Assembly: GCF_036226745.1 (NCBI RefSeq)
Contig: NZ_CP109013.1
Span: 1,550,001 to 1,614,000, forward strand
Direction of reading: 5' to 3'
Origin: Streptomyces sp. NBC_00683
GTDB taxonomy: Bacteria > Actinomycetota > Actinomycetes > Streptomycetales > Streptomycetaceae
DNA: 64,000 nt
Part shown: positions 24,746-32,826 of the stretch, one piece after another
Layout of the letters: every line of letters begins with the position of its first letter
Position numbering within the stretch: the stretch's first letter is position 1
Translations under genes and position numbers: made by a program
Notes under the pieces: generated by a model
The model's database searches: none
What the model was told of the DNA's origin: nothing
What the model saw: only the letters and a program-made list of their open reading frames with translations

Positions 24746-26268
24746 GACGTCGGGCTCCCTTCCATGACGAGGTCGAGTACGCGGTGCTCGTCGAGCTCCC
24801 GGGCGTCCGCCGTGTGCACGACGTGGCCCTCGCGGAGCACCAGCACCCGGTCGGCGAGGCCCAGCACTTCGGGCACTTCGCTGGAGACGAGCAGAACGGC
24901 GAGGCCTTCGTCGGCCAGCCGGCGGATCACGGCGTAGAGCTCGGCGCGCGCGCCGACGTCGACACCACGGGTGGGTTCGTCGAGCAGGAGGACCCGGCAG
25001 CCGCGCAGCAGCCAGCGGGCCAGGACCGCCTTCTGCTGGTTGCCGCCGGAGAGGGTGCGGACGGCGGCGTCCGGGTGGTCCGGGCGCAGGGAGAGTTCGC
25101 GGGTGGCGGTCCGTGCCGCCTTCCGCTCGGCGCCCCGGTCGACCCAGCCGCCGCGCGAGAAGCGGGACAGGGAGGAGAGGGAGACGTTGCGGGTGACCGA
25201 CTCGGTCAACAGCAGTGCCTGCGCCTTGCGTTCCTCGGGTGCGAGGCCGATCCCGGCGGCGACGGCCGCGCGGACGCTTCCCGGTCGCAGGGGTTTCCCG
25301 GCCACGGTGACCCGCCCCGCCGTGGGCTTGCGGGCGCCGTAGATGGTCTCCAGGATCTCGGAGCGCCCCGAGCCGACGAGTCCGGCCAGGCCGACGATCT
25401 CGCCGGGCCTGAGCTCCAGGTCGACGGGCGCGAACTCGCCCTTCCTGGACAGCCCTTCGACCTTCAGTACGGGCTCCGCGACGGCCTGTTCCGTCGAGTG
25501 CCCGGGCCGCTCGGGGAACACGTACTCGACATTGCGGCCCGTCATCAGGGCCACGACGTCGCGCGTGGGTGTCGACTTGGCGGGGAGGCCGACGGCCACG
25601 GCCCGGCCGTCCTTGAGGACGGTCACCCGGTCGCCGATGCGGCGGATCTCCTCGAGCCGGTGGGAGATGTAGACGACGGCGACACCCTCGGCGGTGAGAC
25701 CGTCGACGATCCGGAAGAGGTTGTCGACCTCGTCGGGGTCGAGGGCGGCGGAGGGCTCGTCCATCACGATGAGCCGTACGTCGTGGGAGAGCGCCCGCGC
25801 CATGGAGACGATCTGCTGGTGGGCGGCGGAGAGGTCGCCGACCTCACGGGCGGGGTCGATCTCCGGGTGGCCGAGGCGCGCGAGCAGTTCGGCGGCCGCG
25901 GTGCGGCCCTCGCGGGTGCGGACCACGAAGCCCGCGGAGGTCGGCTCATGGCCGAGGAAGATGTTCTCGGCGACCGACAGCCCCTCGACCAGGTCGAGTT
26001 CCTGGTAGATGGTCGCGATTCCGAGGCGCATGGCGGCGATGGGCGAGGAGAGCGAGACGGGCTCGCCGCGCCAGGTGATGGCGCCGCCGTCGGGCTGGTG
26101 GGCCCCGGCCAGCACCTTGATGAGGGTGGACTTGCCGGCGCCGTTCTGGCCGAGGAGGCAGTGGACTTCGCCGGCCTGGACCTCGAGGTCCACACCGTCG
26201 AGGGCGCGCACGCCGGGGAAGGACTTGGTGATGCCTGACATCGTGAGCAGGGGTGGTTCGGGTGCCAT
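24742..26268 (-). CDS. Sugar ABC transporter ATP-binding protein (RbsA-like, two nucleotide-binding domains)
   Basis: A 508-residue tandem ATPase. The first domain (about 8-240) has Walker A GQNGAGKST, a signature-like DLSAAHQQIVSMARAL and Walker B LIVMDEPSAAL. The second (about 255-500) has a reduced Walker A (AGLVGSGRSE), signature LSGGNQQKAVLARWL and Walker B LLLDEPTRGVD. The weakened second Walker A and first signature are normal for the RbsA/XylG/MglA group. It is the first gene of the import operon, about 200 bp after the ROK regulator gene on the same strand; no clear promoter stands out in that gap. Confidence 0.94.
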   Translation of the reverse strand: MAPEPPLLTMSGITKSFPGVRALDGVDLEVQAGEVHCLLGQNGAGKSTLIKVLAGAHQPDGGAITWRGEPVSLSSPIAAMRLGIATIYQELDLVEGLSVAENIFLGHEPTSAGFVVRTREGRTAAAELLARLGHPEIDPAREVGDLSAAHQQIVSMARALSHDVRLIVMDEPSAALDPDEVDNLFRIVDGLTAEGVAVVYISHRLEEIRRIGDRVTVLKDGRAVAVGLPAKSTPTRDVVALMTGRNVEYVFPERPGHSTEQAVAEPVLKVEGLSRKGEFAPVDLELRPGEIVGLAGLVGSGRSEILETIYGARKPTAGRVTVAGKPLRPGSVRAAVAAGIGLAPEERKAQALLLTESVTRNVSLSSLSRFSRGGWVDRGAERKAARTATRELSLRPDHPDAAVRTLSGGNQQKAVLARWLLRGCRVLLLDEPTRGVDVGARAELYAVIRRLADEGLAVLLVSSEVPEVLGLADRVLVLREGHVVHTADARELDEHRVLDLVMEGSPTS

Positions 26269-26469
26269 GACGATCCCCTCGGCGAACGGGGTCTCCCCTG
26301 CTCGGCGGGGCCGAGAGCTCGGGGAAGGCCGGTGAGCGGGCAGGGCGCAGTGCCGGCGGTGCCGTACTGCTGACGGAACTGCTGGGCGGGGTGCTGCGGG
26401 CAGAGCTCGGAACGGGCTGTTACGGGGGTGACTGCGGAGCGCTTGGTGAGCGGCGCACCGGCCCGGACA

Positions 26470-27651
26470 TCAGGCCGGCGAGAACAGGTGGTCGCTGATG
26501 AGCCTGGCCGCGCCGATCACTCCGGCGGTCGGCCCCAGTTCACCGAGCACGATGGGGAGGTTGCCGGTGGCCAGCGGCAGGGACTGCCGGTAGACCTGGG
26601 TCCGGACGCTGGCCAGAAGGTTGTGGCCGAGCCCGGTCACCCCGCCGCCGATCACGACGAGGCCCGGGTTGAAGAAGCTGACGAGTCCCGCGATGACCTG
26701 GCCGACGCGGTTTCCGCCTTCGCGGATCAGGTCCAGCGCGGTGGGATCACCGGCTGCGGCGGCGGCGGCCACATCGATGGCCGTGAGTCTTCCGGCGGCG
26801 TCCAGCCTGGCCGCCAGTTCCGCGGACTGCCCCGCGCGCGCCGCGTCCTCCGCGTCGCGTGCGAGGGCCGCACCGCTGAAGTGGGCTTCCAGGCAGCCCC
26901 GGTTGCCGCACGCGCAGGCGCGTCCGTCGGGTTCCACCTGGATGTGCCCGATGTCGCCGGCGCTGCCCGTCGTACCGCGGTAGACCTCTCCGCCGACGAC
27001 GATGCCGCAGCCGATGCCCGTACCGATCTTGACGCAGAGGAAGTCGCCGACGGAGCGTGCGACGCCCGCGTGCTGCTCCCCCATGGCCATCAGGTTCACG
27101 TCGTTGTCGACCATGACGGGGCAGCCCAGTTCCTGGCTGAGTGCCTCGCGGACCGGGAAGCCGTCCCAGCCCGGCATGATCGGCGGTGCGACCGGGACGC
27201 CCTCGGGGAAGCGGACCGGTCCCGGTACGCCGATGCCTGCGCCGTCGAACCCTTCGGCGAGCCCGGAGGCCCGCAGCTTGGAGGCCATCTCCAGCACCTG
27301 CTCGAAGACGGCGACGGGTCCCTCGCGTACGTCCATGGGGTGGTTGAGGTGGCCGAGCACCTCCAGTTCGGCGTTGGTGACGGCCACGTCGATGGAGGTG
27401 GCACCGATGTCGACGCCGAGGAATCGCAGTGCGGGAGCGAGCCGGATGTTGTGCGAACGGCGTCCGCCGCGTGAGGCGGCGAGTCCGTCGGCGACGACGA
27501 GTCCGGTCTCCAGCAGCCGGTCCACCTCGACGGCGAGCTTGGAGCGGGAGAGGTCGACTTGGTCACCCAGCTGCGCACGGGAGTTGGGACCGCCGTCGCG
27601 CAACAGCCGCAGCAATCGCGCCTGATGGGCGTTTGCGGGTCGTGCCGTCAT
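26470..27651 (-). CDS. ROK-family transcriptional regulator
   Basis: A 393-residue ROK protein. An N-terminal winged helix-turn-helix (about 10-75, SRAQLGDQVDLSRSKLAVEVDRLLETG) joins a sugar-kinase-like actin-fold domain with DIGATSIDVAVT, VDNDVNLMAMGE, the zinc motif CACGNRGCLEAH and the ROK signature. Members usually repress sugar uptake genes and release DNA on binding the sugar or its phosphate. The ATG at 27651 has a GGGAGGG ribosome site. It stands directly upstream of the ABC operon on the same strand, so it is the likely local regulator. No clean ATP-dependent kinase role is implied. Confidence 0.93.
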   Translation of the reverse strand: MTARPANAHQARLLRLLRDGGPNSRAQLGDQVDLSRSKLAVEVDRLLETGLVVADGLAASRGGRRSHNIRLAPALRFLGVDIGATSIDVAVTNAELEVLGHLNHPMDVREGPVAVFEQVLEMASKLRASGLAEGFDGAGIGVPGPVRFPEGVPVAPPIMPGWDGFPVREALSQELGCPVMVDNDVNLMAMGEQHAGVARSVGDFLCVKIGTGIGCGIVVGGEVYRGTTGSAGDIGHIQVEPDGRACACGNRGCLEAHFSGAALARDAEDAARAGQSAELAARLDAAGRLTAIDVAAAAAAGDPTALDLIREGGNRVGQVIAGLVSFFNPGLVVIGGGVTGLGHNLLASVRTQVYRQSLPLATGNLPIVLGELGPTAGVIGAARLISDHLFSPA

Positions 27652-27736
27652 CCGTCTCACGCGTCCCTCCCCGCCACATCGGCCAGTCCGTCGGGCTTTC
27701 GAGGGGAACGTAGCAGCGCTTTCCCCGAGTGGGAAG

Positions 27737-27763
27737 AAGTTGAGCATGAATCCACTCCAACTT
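27737..27763. promoter_or_regulatory. Possible ROK operator
   Basis: AAGTTG (27737-27742) and CAACTT (27758-27763) form a perfect 6-bp inverted repeat with a 15-base spacer and 21-bp centre spacing (two helical turns), 86 bp before the ROK start. A+T-rich here against a G+C-rich background. Weak on its own; assignment to the ROK protein is inference. Confidence 0.35.
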
Positions 27764-27868
27764 TCTCCACACCGAGGACAAAGGTGTCCGGAGGTGCCGC
27801 CCGGCAGAGGTCACCGGCAGCCGCCGGCGGGGGTGGCCCGGCGTCGGGGACGGGCCCTGGAGCAGCAA

Positions 27869-27895
27869 AAAGGCCGGGGCGGTCGACCCCGGCCT
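27869..27895 (-). terminator. Rho-independent terminator after gntR
   Basis: GGCCGGGG (27871-27878) pairs with CCCCGGCC (27886-27893), extended by two A-T pairs. On the minus strand the stem is followed by a run of five T, giving a classical terminator 19 bp past the gntR stop. Confidence 0.8.
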
Positions 27896-27913
27896 TCTTC
27901 CCGTGCGCGACGG

Positions 27914-28591
27914 TCAGTTCTTCTCGCGCTCGTGGTACGTCTTGCGCGTGTGCTCCGTGTGCGCCCGCATGATCTCGGTCGCCCGCTGTCCGTCCCGCGA
28001 GGAGATGGCCGCGATCAGCGAGCGGTGCTCGATCCAGGAGCGGGTGCCACGCTGGCGGGCCACCGGCGTGTAGTACCAGCGGACCCGGCGGTCGACCTGC
28101 GCGGCCAGTTCGGAGAGGACGACGTTGCCGGCCAGCTCCATCACCTTGGCGTGGAAGGCGGCGTTCGTGGCGACGGCGAGGTCCACGTCGTCGTCGGCGA
28201 CGGCCCGCTCCCCCTTGACGCAGAGCGCTTCGAGGGCCTCGATGCCCGCACTCCCGGAGTTGGCCGCGGCCAGCCGGGCCGCCTCGGCCTCCAGGAGCGT
28301 GCGGACCGAGAGCAGCTGGTCCGCCTCCTCCTCGGTGGGTTCGTGGACGAAGGCGCCCTGCGCGGGCCGCAGGTCCACCCAGCCCTCGGTGTTGAGTCGC
28401 TGGAGCGCCTCGCGCACCGGCTGTCGCGATACCCCGAGGTGCCCGGCCAGTTCACTCTCGATGAGGTGCTGACCGGGGCCGAGCGCACGCGTGGTGATCA
28501 GTTCGAGCAGCGCCTCGTAGACACGCTCGCGCAGCGGCCCTGGCCGATCCAGCTTCGGCACCGTTCCTTGCGGCAGTCCTGCGGACAACAT
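27914..28591 (-). CDS. GntR-family (FadR/FCD) transcriptional regulator
   Basis: A 225-residue regulator. The N-terminal GntR winged helix (about 18-85) has LRERVYEALLELI, a recognition helix HLGVSRQPVREALQRL and the wing WVDLRPAQGAFV. The C-terminal all-helical FCD effector domain (about 95-215) has metal/ligand residues in the NAAFHAKVMELAGN helix and a late IEHRSLIAAI. FCD domains commonly sense small organic acids. It lies 65 bp after the fabH stop on the same strand, and a motif with FadR-type spacing sits 36-50 bp before its start. The same motif occurs before the oxalate operon and before panE-fdh, suggesting it controls oxalate/formate metabolism and itself. Confidence 0.92.
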   Translation of the reverse strand: MLSAGLPQGTVPKLDRPGPLRERVYEALLELITTRALGPGQHLIESELAGHLGVSRQPVREALQRLNTEGWVDLRPAQGAFVHEPTEEEADQLLSVRTLLEAEAARLAAANSGSAGIEALEALCVKGERAVADDDVDLAVATNAAFHAKVMELAGNVVLSELAAQVDRRVRWYYTPVARQRGTRSWIEHRSLIAAISSRDGQRATEIMRAHTEHTRKTYHEREKN

Positions 28592-28626
28592 CGCGGTTCC
28601 CCCTCCGGGCGCCGGGCAATTGCCTA

Positions 28627-28641
28627 TCGTCTACAGTCTAC
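28627..28641. promoter_or_regulatory. Putative GntR/FCD operator (site C), autoregulatory
   Basis: TCGTCTACAGTCTAC fits T-N-GT-NN-AC and shares GTCTACAGT exactly with the complement of the site before panE. It lies between the fabH stop and the gntR start, where a repressor would act on its own gene. Confidence 0.55.
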
Positions 28642-28656
28642 CGAGCACAATGCGAT

Positions 28657-29607
28657 TCAGGGGCAGCGGATCACTTGACCCGCATAAGAGAGGTTTCCTC
28701 CGAAGCCGAAGAGCAGGGCCGGAGCACCGCTCTCGACCTCCCCGCGCTCGACCAGCTTGGACAGGGCCATCGGGATCGACGCGGCGGACGTATTGCCGGA
28801 ATCCACAACATCCCGGGCGATGACCGCGTTGACCGCGCCGATCTTCCTGGCGACGGGTTCGATGATCCTCAGATTGGCCTGGTGCAGCACCACGGCGGCC
28901 AGGTCCTCGACGGTGACGCCGGCCTTCTCGCAGACCTTGCGGGCGATGGGCGGCAGCTGCGTGGTGGCCCAGCGGTAGACGGACTGCCCCTCCTGCGCGA
29001 ACCGCGAAGGCGTCCCCTCGATCCGCACCGCGTTGCCCATTTCGGGCACCGAACCCCACAGGACCGGGCCGATCCCGGGCCGGTCCCCGGCATCCGGGTC
29101 GGCGACGACGACGGCGGCGCCCGCACCGTCACCCATCAGGACACAGGTGGAACGGTCGGTCCAGTCGACGATGTCGCCCATCTTGTCCGCACCGATGACC
29201 AGGGCGCGGGTGGCGGCTCCCGCGCGGATGGCGTGGTCGGCGGTGGCCAGCGCGTGCGTGAAACCCGAGCAGACCACGTTGATGTCCATCACCGCGGGCG
29301 AACCCATGCCCAGACGGGCGGCGACCCTGGCCGACATGCTCGGCGAGCGGTCGATCGCGGTGGAGGTGGCGACGAGGACCAGATCGATGTCGGCGGGCTG
29401 CAGGCCGGCCGTGGCCAGCGCCTTGGCAGCCGCGTGCGCGGCCAGCTCGTCCACGGGCTCGTCGGGGCCCCCCACGTGCCGGGTCCGGATGCCGACCCGG
29501 CTGGTGATCCACTCGTCGCTGGTGTCCACCATGGCGGCCAGGTCGTGGTTGGTGAGCACCTTGGCGGGCTGATAGTGGCCGAGCGCCACGACACGTGAGC
29601 CGGTCAT
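28657..29607 (-). CDS. 3-Oxoacyl-ACP synthase III family protein (FabH-like)
   Basis: A 316-residue thiolase-fold condensing enzyme. The catalytic triad is visible: Cys in INVVCSGFTHAL, His in VLHQANLRI and Asn in DSGNTSAAS. The ATG at 29607 has a GAGGGGA ribosome site; the open frame upstream is not needed. KAS III enzymes condense an acyl-CoA starter with malonyl-ACP, or in secondary metabolism transfer acyl groups. No acyl-carrier protein, malonyl transferase or other fatty-acid gene is nearby, so this is an orphan copy. Its link to the neighbouring formate genes is unclear. It is divergent from panE across a 277-bp control region. Confidence 0.9.
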   Translation of the reverse strand: MTGSRVVALGHYQPAKVLTNHDLAAMVDTSDEWITSRVGIRTRHVGGPDEPVDELAAHAAAKALATAGLQPADIDLVLVATSTAIDRSPSMSARVAARLGMGSPAVMDINVVCSGFTHALATADHAIRAGAATRALVIGADKMGDIVDWTDRSTCVLMGDGAGAAVVVADPDAGDRPGIGPVLWGSVPEMGNAVRIEGTPSRFAQEGQSVYRWATTQLPPIARKVCEKAGVTVEDLAAVVLHQANLRIIEPVARKIGAVNAVIARDVVDSGNTSAASIPMALSKLVERGEVESGAPALLFGFGGNLSYAGQVIRCP

Positions 29608-29657
29608 GTACGGGTTCCCCTCGCTACGTATGGCAGGAACTATCCAGTCTTGGTTGC

Positions 29658-29669
29658 TACCGATCGGTA
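29658..29669. promoter_or_regulatory. 12-bp palindrome in the fabH/panE control region
   Basis: TACCGATCGGTA is a perfect palindrome 51 bp before the fabH start and 216 bp before panE. It resembles sites bound by TetR-type repressors. No tetR gene is present in the window, so the binding protein, if any, is unknown. Confidence 0.4.
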
Positions 29670-29816
29670 CAAGGGCACGTAACCCCACAGATATATGGGC
29701 CGGAGCTTGGAGCGTCTCGAACGGCTCCCCGGGAACTTACGCACCTACCGCTGCGCACCCACCGTAACCCCGACGGACAAGTCACCCGCTGTCATGAGTA
29801 TTGACCCTGCCCGAAG

Positions 29817-29831
29817 GCATACTGTAGACAA
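29817..29831. promoter_or_regulatory. Putative GntR/FCD operator (site B) before panE-fdh
   Basis: On the plus strand GCATACTGTAGACAA; its complement TTGTCTACAGTATGC matches site A at 12 of 15 positions and site C at 12 of 15. It lies 54 bp before the panE GTG, just after a -35-like TTGACC (29801-29806), so it would block the promoter. A second, weaker GTCGAC half-motif follows at 29838-29843. Confidence 0.6.
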
Positions 29832-29884
29832 TATTCTGTCGACTTGACACCCTCGCTCGGTCCTCTCACCGAACGGAGAGCCCC

Positions 29885-30874
29885 GTGAAAGTCGCAGTTG
29901 TCGGTGCCGGTGCCATCGGCGCCTATGTCGGGGCCGCGCTCCACCGCGCAGGCGCCGAGGTCCATCTCATCGCCCGGGGCCCGCATCTGGCGGCCATGCG
30001 CCGTGACGGCGTGCGCGTGCTCAGCCCGCGCGGTGACTTCACCGCACGTCCGGCCGCCACCGACGACCCGTCGGACGTCGGGCCCGTCGACTATGTGTTC
30101 CTCGGCCTCAAGGCCAACTCGTACGCGGTATCGGGCCCGTTGGTCCATCCGCTGATGCACGCACGCACCGCCGTGATCGCCGCGCAGAACGGCATCCCCT
30201 GGTGGTACTTCCACGGTCTGGCCGGGCCCTACACCGGGCGCCGGCTGAACAGCGTCGACCCGGCGGGCTCGGTGAGCGCCACTCTGCCGCCCGAGCGCGC
30301 CATCGGATGTGTCGTCTACGCGGCCACCGAGATCGAGGCGCCCGGCGTCGTACGCCACCTCGAAGGCACCCGGTTCTCCATCGGGGAACCGGACCGGTCC
30401 GTGTCCAGACGCTGTCTGGACTTCAGCGAGGCCATGGTCGCGGGCGGACTCAAGTGCCCCGTCGAGCCGGATCTGCGCAACGACATCTGGATCAAGCTGC
30501 TCGGCAACATCTCCTTCAACCCGATCAGCGCGCTGTCCCGGGCCACCATGGGCCAGATCTGCCGCCATCCCGACACCCGCGCACTCGTGGAGTCGATGAT
30601 GCGCGAGACCCTCGCCGTGGCGGCGGCCGTCGGCTGTCGGCCCGAGATCTCCGTGGAGCGGCGCATCGCGGGCGCCGAGCGCGTCGGCGACCACAAGACA
30701 TCCACCCTCCAGGACCTGGAGAAGGGCAAGCCACTCGAACTCGACGTGCTGCTCGCGGCCGTCGTCGAACTGGCCTCGCTGGCCGGCACGCCCGTACCGA
30801 CGCTGCGCGCCGTGCACGCGCTCGCCGATCTCCTCGCCACCACCTCCTCGGCCCCAGCAGGGAGCGCACCATGA
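29885..30874 (+). CDS. PanE/ApbA-family 2-ketoacid reductase
   Basis: A 329-residue NADPH-dependent reductase of the 2-dehydropantoate 2-reductase family. The N-terminus has the nucleotide motif VVGAGAIGAYVG. The catalytic lysine is probably in LGLKANSY or the later DIWIKLLGNISFNPISAL, and the C-terminal helical domain has HKTSTLQDLEKGKPLELD. The start is GTG with GGAGAG ahead. It is the first gene of the formate dehydrogenase operon and overlaps the catalytic-subunit gene by 4 bp. Pantothenate synthesis is unlikely in this setting; a small 2-oxoacid substrate is more plausible, though unproven. Confidence 0.85.
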   Translation: MKVAVVGAGAIGAYVGAALHRAGAEVHLIARGPHLAAMRRDGVRVLSPRGDFTARPAATDDPSDVGPVDYVFLGLKANSYAVSGPLVHPLMHARTAVIAAQNGIPWWYFHGLAGPYTGRRLNSVDPAGSVSATLPPERAIGCVVYAATEIEAPGVVRHLEGTRFSIGEPDRSVSRRCLDFSEAMVAGGLKCPVEPDLRNDIWIKLLGNISFNPISALSRATMGQICRHPDTRALVESMMRETLAVAAAVGCRPEISVERRIAGAERVGDHKTSTLQDLEKGKPLELDVLLAAVVELASLAGTPVPTLRAVHALADLLATTSSAPAGSAP

Positions 30875-32826
30875 ACAGCGACCGCACAGGCCCCCGGAAC
30901 CGCAAGGGCCGGCAGCCGAAAACCTACGAGCGCCTCACCCACCCCCTGGTCCGCGGCACCGACGGAGTACTGCGGCGCGCGAGCTGGGACGAGGCGCTGA
31001 CACGGGCGGCTGCCGGATTCCGGCAGACCCGTGACGCGCACGGCCCCGATGCCTTCGCCATGCTGTCCTGCGCCCGCGCCACCAACGAGATGAACTACGT
31101 GGCGCAGAAGTTCACCCGCGTCGTGATGGGCACCAACAACGTCGACAGCTGCAACCGCACCTGTCACGCCCCCAGCGTCGCCGGGCTGTCGGCCGCCTTC
31201 GGATCGGGCGGCGGGACCTCCAGTTACGAGGAGGTGGAGCACACCGACCTCATCGTGATGTGGGGCTCCAACGCCCGCTTCGCCCACCCGATCTTCTTCC
31301 AGCACGTCCTGAGGGGCATCCGCAACGGGGCGCGGATGCACGCGGTCGACCCGCGCCGCACCTCGACCGCCGAGTGGGCGGAGAGCTGGCTCGGGCTCAA
31401 CGTCGGCACCGACATTCCGCTCGCCCACGCCATCGGCCGCGAGATCATCCGTGCCGGACTCGTCAACCACGCCTTCGTGGACCGGGCGACCACCGGCTAC
31501 GCGGACTACGTAGCGCTCGTCGAGCCCTGGACCCTGACCGCCGCCGAGAAGGTGACCGGGGTCCCCGCCGAGGCGATCCGGGACCTCGCCCACGCCTACG
31601 CCACGGCCGAACGGGCCCAGCTGTGCTGGACCCTGGGCATCACGGAGCACCACAACGGCACCGACAACGTCCGGGCGCTGATCAATCTCTCCCTGCTCAC
31701 CGGCCACGTCGGACGGTACGGCTCCGGGGTCCAGCCCCTGCGCGGGCAGAACAACGTGCAGGGCGGCGGCGACATGGGCGCCATCCCCAACAAACTGCCC
31801 GGCTTCCAGGACATCCTCGACCCGCGGTCCCGGCAGAAGTTCGAGCGGTCCTGGGACGCCGTCATCCAGCCCCGGTACGGAAAGACACTGACCGAGATGT
31901 TCGAGGCGATGGAGACCGGCGAACTGCGTGCCGTGTACTGCATCGGGGAGAACCCCGCACAGTCCGAGGCCGACAGCGACCAGGCCGTCCGCCGGCTCGC
32001 CGCCCTCGACCATCTGGTGGTGCAGGACATCTTCCTGACGAAGACCGCCGAGATGGCCGACGTCGTCCTGCCCGCCACGGCCGGCTGGGCCGAGACCGAC
32101 GGTACGACGACCAACAGCGAGCGGCGGGTGCAGCGGGTACGGGCGGCGCTCGTACCACCGGGCGAGGCACGCGAGGACGTCGACATCATCTGCGCCATGG
32201 CCGGACTCCTCGGCCACGACTGGAAGTTCGAGGACTCCCAGGCCGTCTGGGACGAGCTGCGCTCGCTCTCCCCCGACCACTTCGGGATGACGTACGAGCG
32301 CCTCGCCGAGCATCAGGGCCTGCAGTGGCCCTGCCCCGACACGGACAAGCTCCCGTCGAGCTTCCTGCACGCCCGGCTCTGGGAGACCGATCCGGTACGG
32401 CGTGGCGCTGCCGCCCCGTTCGGCCTGGTGCAGCACGACCCGCCGGTCGACCTCACCGACGAGTCCTATCCGCTGCGCCTGACGACCGGGCGGCGGCTTG
32501 ATTCGTACAACACCGGTGTACAGAGCGGGAGTTACGCCTCGCCGCTGCGCCGGGGCGAGTACATCGAGCTCTGTCCGGAGGACGCCGAGGCCTACGGCGT
32601 CGCAGTGGGCGAGGAGGTGCGCGTCTCGTCCCGGCGAGGCAGCGTCACCGCGCCCGTGTGGGTCGATACCGGCCTGCGGCCCGGTCTGGCCTTCATGACG
32701 ATGCACTTCCCGGACGAGGTGGACACCAACCAGCTGACCATCGAGGCGAACTGCCCGATCGCCGGCACCGCCGAGTTCAAGGCCTCCGCCGTACGGATAG
32801 AGAAGCTGGTGCCCGCATGGACCTGA
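30871..32826 (+). CDS. Formate dehydrogenase catalytic subunit lacking its Fe-S N-terminus
   Basis: A 651-residue molybdopterin oxidoreductase predicted to oxidise formate to CO2. The Mo ligand is Cys98 in NVDSCNRTCHAPSVAG (codon TGT, not selenocysteine TGA), with the adjacent His99. Molybdopterin-binding stretches include VMWGSNARFAHP, QNNVQGGGDMGA, TGRRLDSYNTG and a C-terminal dinucleotide-binding domain. The N-terminal Mo-Fe4S4 domain (CxxCxxxC...C), normally continuous with it, is absent. The protein starts at RKGRQPKTYERLTHPLVRG, the point just after that domain; the missing domain is encoded two genes downstream. ATGA overlap with panE at the start and a 10-bp overlap with the NuoEF fusion at the end. 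Confidence 0.92.
   Translation: MNSDRTGPRNRKGRQPKTYERLTHPLVRGTDGVLRRASWDEALTRAAAGFRQTRDAHGPDAFAMLSCARATNEMNYVAQKFTRVVMGTNNVDSCNRTCHAPSVAGLSAAFGSGGGTSSYEEVEHTDLIVMWGSNARFAHPIFFQHVLRGIRNGARMHAVDPRRTSTAEWAESWLGLNVGTDIPLAHAIGREIIRAGLVNHAFVDRATTGYADYVALVEPWTLTAAEKVTGVPAEAIRDLAHAYATAERAQLCWTLGITEHHNGTDNVRALINLSLLTGHVGRYGSGVQPLRGQNNVQGGGDMGAIPNKLPGFQDILDPRSRQKFERSWDAVIQPRYGKTLTEMFEAMETGELRAVYCIGENPAQSEADSDQAVRRLAALDHLVVQDIFLTKTAEMADVVLPATAGWAETDGTTTNSERRVQRVRAALVPPGEAREDVDIICAMAGLLGHDWKFEDSQAVWDELRSLSPDHFGMTYERLAEHQGLQWPCPDTDKLPSSFLHARLWETDPVRRGAAAPFGLVQHDPPVDLTDESYPLRLTTGRRLDSYNTGVQSGSYASPLRRGEYIELCPEDAEAYGVAVGEEVRVSSRRGSVTAPVWVDTGLRPGLAFMTMHFPDEVDTNQLTIEANCPIAGTAEFKASAVRIEKLVPAWT

Noticed and set aside
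26269..26469. Gene between the ROK regulator and the ABC operon
   Set aside because: The 200-bp gap has only short frames without ribosome sites or motifs.
30871..32826. Selenocysteine formate dehydrogenase
   Set aside because: The Mo-ligand codon is TGT (Cys98); no in-frame TGA or SECIS-like hairpin is involved.
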